This document shows positions 59,504 to 64,000 of a DNA stretch of 64,000 nt, piece after piece. Each line of letters starts with the position of its first letter. Position 1 is the stretch's first letter. Source of the DNA: an uncultured Pelagibacteraceae bacterium (lineage in GTDB: Bacteria; Pseudomonadota; Alphaproteobacteria; Pelagibacterales; Pelagibacteraceae). Made by a program: the position numbers and the translations under genes. The notes beneath the pieces were generated by a model that searched no databases, had not been told where the DNA came from, and saw only the letters and a program-made list of their open reading frames with translations. The stretch spans positions 1 to 64,000 of the forward strand of contig CACKIN010000002.1 in assembly GCA_902600205.1 (NCBI GenBank). Direction: 5' to 3'.

Positions 59504-61342
59504 GTGAGTTCTATTTTAGGAATTTCAGCATTTTACCACGATAGTGCAGCTTGCATAATGATAAATGGCAAAATTATTGCTGCAGCTCAAGAAGAAAGAT
59601 TTACTAGAATTAAACATGATTCAAATTATCCACATAATGCTGTAGATTTTGTTTTAAATTTTGCAAAACTGAAGTTAAGTGATGTTGATAAAATAATCTT
59701 TTTTGAAAAACCTTTTTTAAAATTTGAAAGACTTCTTGAGACATATGTAGCATTTGCACCAAAAGGTTTTGTTTCCTTTTCAAAAGCAATGCCAATATGG
59801 ATTAAAGAAAAATTATTTCAAAAAAATTTACTTCAAAATAAGCTTAAAAATCATGATGAAAACTATGACAAAAAAAAGGATAATATTTATTTTTCAGACC
59901 ATCATCTAAGTCATGCTGCAAGCGCTTTTTTTCCATCTCCATTTAATGAGGCTGTTGTAATCACTGCAGATGGTGTGGGTGAATGGGCAACCACAACTGT
60001 AGCAATTGGAAAAAGTAATAAACTTGAAATAAAAAAAGAAATTCATTTTCCACACTCTCTTGGACTTTTGTATTCAGCATTTACATATTACACAGGTTTT
60101 AAAGTAAATAGCGGGGAATATAAATTAATGGGTTTAGCCCCATATGGAAAACCAAATTACGTAAATGAAATAATGAAAATGATCGATGTTAAAGAAGATG
60201 GAACGTTCAGACTTGATCAAAGTTATTTTAATTATGCTACAGGATTGACTATGACTAACAAAAGATTTGACAGTTTATTTGGACAAAAAAGAAGAGATCC
60301 TAAATTTGATCAATTAACGCAATTTCATATGGATGTTGCGTCCTCAATTCAAAAAGTTACTGAAGATATAATGTTAAAATTAGTTAGATCTGTAAAGAAA
60401 GAATATGGAATGAAAAATTTATGTCTTGCAGGAGGGGTAGCTTTAAATTGCGTTGCAAATGGAAAAATACTTAAAGAGAAAATTTTTGAAAATATTTGGG
60501 TTCAGCCAGCAGCGGGTGATGCTGGTGGTGCATTAGGTGCCGCATTAGCTTTATGGCATATAGATCAAAATAACCCAAGAGTGATTAATGAAAATGACAA
60601 CATGTCAGGATCTTACTTAGGACCTGAGTATTCTGAAGATCAAATTAAAAAAGAATTATCTCGTTTAGGTGCTGAGTTTGAAATATTAGATGAAAATGAA
60701 ATTATTGATAGAACATCTAAAGATTTGTCTGAAGGAAATGCAGTCGGATGGTTTCAGGGTAGAATGGAATTTGGACCTCGTGCTCTAGGAGGTAGATCAA
60801 TATTAGGCGATCCTAGATCACCACATATGCAAAAAAATTTAAATTTAAAAGTAAAATACAGAGAAAGTTTCAGACCGTTTGCACCATCTATTTTATCTGA
60901 TGATTTAAGTGATTGGTTTGAGATGGACTCTGTTTCTCCATACATGTTGATGGTAGCCAACGTTAGAAAAGAAAAATGTATTCCTATGTCAGAAAATGAG
61001 GAAAAATTGTTTGGTATTGATAAACTAAATGTAAAAAGATCGTCTGTTCCAGCAGTTACCCATGTAGACTATTCAGCAAGAATTCAAACTGTTCATAAAG
61101 ATACAAATCCAAAATACTATAAATTAATTTTAAAATTTAAAGAGATAACAGGATGCCCGATTTTAGTTAATACATCTTTCAATGTGAGAGGGGAACCGAT
61201 AGTAAATACTCCAGAAGATGCATTTAATTGTTTCATGGGAACAGATTTAGATAAATTAATACTTGGTAATTGCTATTTAGATAAAAAAAAACAAAATTTA
61301 GATTTAAAAAAAGATTATAGTGATAAATTTGAATTAGATTAA
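59504..61342 (+). CDS. NodU/CmcH-type carbamoyltransferase
   Basis: GISAFYHDSAACIM, DHHLSHAASAFFPSPF, GWFQGRMEFGPRALGGRSILGDPR; GTG start abutting previous stop. Confidence 0.94.
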   Translation: MSSILGISAFYHDSAACIMINGKIIAAAQEERFTRIKHDSNYPHNAVDFVLNFAKLKLSDVDKIIFFEKPFLKFERLLETYVAFAPKGFVSFSKAMPIWIKEKLFQKNLLQNKLKNHDENYDKKKDNIYFSDHHLSHAASAFFPSPFNEAVVITADGVGEWATTTVAIGKSNKLEIKKEIHFPHSLGLLYSAFTYYTGFKVNSGEYKLMGLAPYGKPNYVNEIMKMIDVKEDGTFRLDQSYFNYATGLTMTNKRFDSLFGQKRRDPKFDQLTQFHMDVASSIQKVTEDIMLKLVRSVKKEYGMKNLCLAGGVALNCVANGKILKEKIFENIWVQPAAGDAGGALGAALALWHIDQNNPRVINENDNMSGSYLGPEYSEDQIKKELSRLGAEFEILDENEIIDRTSKDLSEGNAVGWFQGRMEFGPRALGGRSILGDPRSPHMQKNLNLKVKYRESFRPFAPSILSDDLSDWFEMDSVSPYMLMVANVRKEKCIPMSENEEKLFGIDKLNVKRSSVPAVTHVDYSARIQTVHKDTNPKYYKLILKFKEITGCPILVNTSFNVRGEPIVNTPEDAFNCFMGTDLDKLILGNCYLDKKKQNLDLKKDYSDKFELD

Positions 61343-62463
61343 AATTTTAAAGAATTCACAATTTTATCTTTTACACGGGTTGTACCGTTCAAATTCCAAT
61401 GAATATCTCCATAAATAAAATTATCAAAAATGAAATCTCTTTTATTTTCCTTTTTAAATTCATCATAAATACTTACAAAATTAATTTCATATTTTTCAGA
61501 AAATTTTTTCCAATAAGTTTCATGATAATCATCACCATAGAATATTTGAGTTGGCCAAGGATATACAATTAAAGTAGAGTTTATTTCATTTTCTTTAAGT
61601 AATTCAAAAAGTTTAATTAAATATTTTTCTGATTGCAAAAGACCAATTTTTACTTCATTAAATTTATCTTCATCAAAAGTCCAAAAACCTCTATCTATAT
61701 GTGTCATTCTATAAAACATAACATCGTTCTTATTTGTTTTAAAAAAATTTTTATTCAATTCTTTGGATGCTTTTGTTTTTAGTTTTATATAATTTTTAAC
61801 AAGTTCAGTTCGATCAGATAAAATATTTAAAAATCTAAATATTGTTGAATTATCTCTTAAAATTTTCCCTACAGAATAAAAAATTTTCTTTGGGGTTGAT
61901 ATTTTTTTAGTTTCTTCATAAGTCAAAATATTACCCTCATCATTAAACCTAATAAACATTTCATCATAGATGTCAGATACATCTAAAAAAACTAAAGCTT
62001 GATCAAATTTGAAGCCCTCATTTAAATAATATTTTATTTTATTATAATAGATGCTTGGTGAGTAAGACCCTACTGCTGAGTTTAGAATTTCATAGTTAAA
62101 TCCTAAGTAATCATCTAATTGTCCAGCTAATGTATCTTCATAATTTAGACCGGAACCCTCAATGAAAGAATCACCAATTAATAAGATTCTTTTTTTTTCT
62201 GTATTTATTTTTTTAACAATTCTTTTTTCTTTGTCTCTAAACCCTATTGAGTTTGTAATTAACCTTTGTTTTATTTTTCCACCCCAGATTTCAAATTGGT
62301 CAGTATTAGGAAGTATATCGTGGTGATATATTTTTGATGGTATTCTCCACCATTTTTCCTTCCAAGCTATATTCTCCCAATATTTTGTTTTTTTTAATAT
62401 AAGATTACTTAATACAATATCTAAAGATAGAGATATGATAAAAATTAAAAGAATTTTTTTCAT
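61339..62463 (-). CDS. SGNH/GDSL hydrolase-like membrane-anchored protein
   Basis: ILLIGDSFIEGSGLNYEDTLAGQLDDYL ... YGDIHWNLNGT. Confidence 0.75.
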   Translation of the reverse strand: MKKILLIFIISLSLDIVLSNLILKKTKYWENIAWKEKWWRIPSKIYHHDILPNTDQFEIWGGKIKQRLITNSIGFRDKEKRIVKKINTEKKRILLIGDSFIEGSGLNYEDTLAGQLDDYLGFNYEILNSAVGSYSPSIYYNKIKYYLNEGFKFDQALVFLDVSDIYDEMFIRFNDEGNILTYEETKKISTPKKIFYSVGKILRDNSTIFRFLNILSDRTELVKNYIKLKTKASKELNKNFFKTNKNDVMFYRMTHIDRGFWTFDEDKFNEVKIGLLQSEKYLIKLFELLKENEINSTLIVYPWPTQIFYGDDYHETYWKKFSEKYEINFVSIYDEFKKENKRDFIFDNFIYGDIHWNLNGTTRVKDKIVNSLKF

Positions 62464-62527
62464 AAAAATAATATGTTTATTAATTAATGATTAATATATA
62501 ATTTATTCACAATAGTTAAATTACTTT

Positions 62528-62719
62528 ATGTATAAAAATTACAAATTAATTTTATTCTTAGGAGCAGCAATAATATTTCTGATTATGAGTGCAGGTAAGT
62601 ATGAAGAATTTAGTCTTAAAAAATCTATATCAGCATGCGTAATTGCAAAAAGTAAATTGAAAAAAGAAATTAAGCCTGAGGAGGCTAGAATAATTTGTGA
62701 GAAAGAAATAAAGGATTAA
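62528..62719 (+). CDS. Small hypothetical single-TM protein (63 aa)
   Basis: Intact ORF with N-terminal hydrophobic helix in an otherwise empty intergenic region. Confidence 0.4.
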   Translation: MYKNYKLILFLGAAIIFLIMSAGKYEEFSLKKSISACVIAKSKLKKEIKPEEARIICEKEIKD

Positions 62720-62737
62720 ATAATTTAACAAAATTTT

Positions 62738-64000
62738 TTAGAGTAAACCTGGCAACCAGGTTGAGAATTTCGGAAACAAAATCATTAATATTCCATAGAC
62801 AATACCAACAATTGTAAATAAGGGTACCTCCTTGAAGGCATTAGCAGGATTCTCTTTAATAACTCCTGCAGCTGTGTATATACCAACGCAAACTGGCGGT
62901 GTTATCATACCAATTCCAGCAAAAGCAACAAAAACAACATAAAGGTGTAGTAAACTTTGATCAAAAGATAAAGTTAAAGCCGCAAATATTGGGACTGTTA
63001 AATAAAATACTGGAACTATTTCTATAAAAGTTCCAAGTATCAAACATATTGTTCCAAGCATGACCCAAAATAAATTCACACTAACTCCCATATCAGTAAA
63101 GAACGTTATTATTCTTTGTGGAGCTTGAGTATAAGTTAATACCACACTTAAAAATGTAGCTGTTGCTATGATAGAAAATATTACAGCAGTAATAATTGCA
63201 GTATCTTTCAAACAACTTAATAATGATGAGAAAGTCAATTCTCTGTAAATTAAAAAACCTATGGTTACTGCGTAAACACCAGCAATTGCGGCAGACTCTG
63301 AGGGAGTAAGAAGACCAGCGTAAATACCACCCAAAATTATCACAGGAGTTATCAAAGCAGGCAATGCAGCTATAAATGAATTAAGTCTTTCTTTAAGTGT
63401 TGCTTTTTTATCTGTTCTTATATGCCTACATTTAAAAAGAACTAACAAAACCATTAGAATTAAAAGAATAATCCCTGGAATTACTCCTGCTGCAAAAGTT
63501 TTTGAGACAGGAACATACGTAAGTGCACTAAACAAAATTGCAGCATTTGACGGTGGTATTAAAGCTTCAAGGAGTGCAGCAGATGCAGCGAGCACCACAA
63601 CAAATGGTGTAGGGTAACCTTGTTCTATCATTTTAGGCATCATAATTGTTCCAACAGCTGTAATTGCTGCAAGTATTGATCCACAAAAAGCAGCAAAAAA
63701 ACCCATAGCAATAACCATTGCTACACCAAGTCCACCAGGCCAATGTCCAACCAGAGTAGTTGCAAATTTTACCAATCTTAGTGCAGCACCACCTTTTAAC
63801 ATTGCCATTCCACTAAAAATAAATAATGGAACTGCAATGAGCACATGTTTAGTTAAGGCACCAAATGATACTTGAATTAGAACTGACCATGGAAGTTTTA
63901 ACCCAGCTATTGCTGCTATTGAGCTCCCCAATCCAAAAACTAAAAAAATAGGAACAGAAATAACTAAAGTAATTAATGATAAAATAGATGCTATCGCAAA
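62738..64000 (-). CDS. TRAP transporter large permease (DctM), 5' truncated by window edge
   Basis: Frame remains open to base 64000; FFAAFCGSILAAITAVGTIMMPKMIEQGYPTPFVVVLAASAALLEALIPPSNA. Confidence 0.88.
   Translation of the reverse strand, partial: FAIASILSLITLVISVPIFLVFGLGSSIAAIAGLKLPWSVLIQVSFGALTKHVLIAVPLFIFSGMAMLKGGAALRLVKFATTLVGHWPGGLGVAMVIAMGFFAAFCGSILAAITAVGTIMMPKMIEQGYPTPFVVVLAASAALLEALIPPSNAAILFSALTYVPVSKTFAAGVIPGIILLILMVLLVLFKCRHIRTDKKATLKERLNSFIAALPALITPVIILGGIYAGLLTPSESAAIAGVYAVTIGFLIYRELTFSSLLSCLKDTAIITAVIFSIIATATFLSVVLTYTQAPQRIITFFTDMGVSVNLFWVMLGTICLILGTFIEIVPVFYLTVPIFAALTLSFDQSLLHLYVVFVAFAGIGMITPPVCVGIYTAAGVIKENPANAFKEVPLFTIVGIVYGILMILFPKFSTWLPGLL

Noticed and set aside
58961-62463. 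Saxitoxin biosynthesis gene cluster
   Set aside because: Only the carbamoylation-type module is present; no polyketide synthase-like sxtA, amidinotransferase or oxygenase genes in the window
1-64000. tRNA/rRNA genes, CRISPR arrays, IS elements, prophage or integrase genes
   Set aside because: None recognised in the intergenic gaps or ORFs on reading both strands; a dedicated tRNA/repeat scan was not possible

Overview
The window looks like a chromosomal segment of a streamlined, AT-rich marine alphaproteobacterium. Compact overlapping genes, aprBAM, a TPP-riboswitch thiV and many single-copy transporters point to SAR11/Pelagibacterales. About 60 genes are readable; I see no rRNA, tRNA, CRISPR, IS or phage genes. 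Main content: (1) glycine betaine/proline ABC transporter (proX partial, proVW); (2) a divergent ABC-transporter cluster (5.0-14.2 kb) carrying a core MetE-like methyltransferase, two tandem SnoaL-like proteins and a bicupin, of unknown substrate; (3) several sulfonate-related loci: HpsN-like dehydrogenase and Pta, tauABC with aminotransferase and ald, aprMBA with TauE/SafE, suyAB and xsc; (4) an ALDH / epoxide hydrolase / Ldh2 operon divergent from a TRAP transporter; (5) housekeeping genes (tesA-ybbAP, thiV with TPP riboswitch, rseP, HU, amtB, bcp, recX, mnmA, pabABC); (6) a SxtJ / DUF5989 / carbamoyltransferase / SGNH module that recalls sxtJ-K-I-L of saxitoxin clusters. Items most worth a second look: the SnoaL/MetE/cupin/ABC cluster, the Sxt-like module, a mosaic TRAP operon (arginine codon shift between dctP and dctMQ), hairpins after all four substrate-binding-protein genes, a possible anti-aptamer sequence upstream of the TPP riboswitch, and five short ORFs missing from the ORF track. 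All assignments come from reading the sequence; no searches were run.
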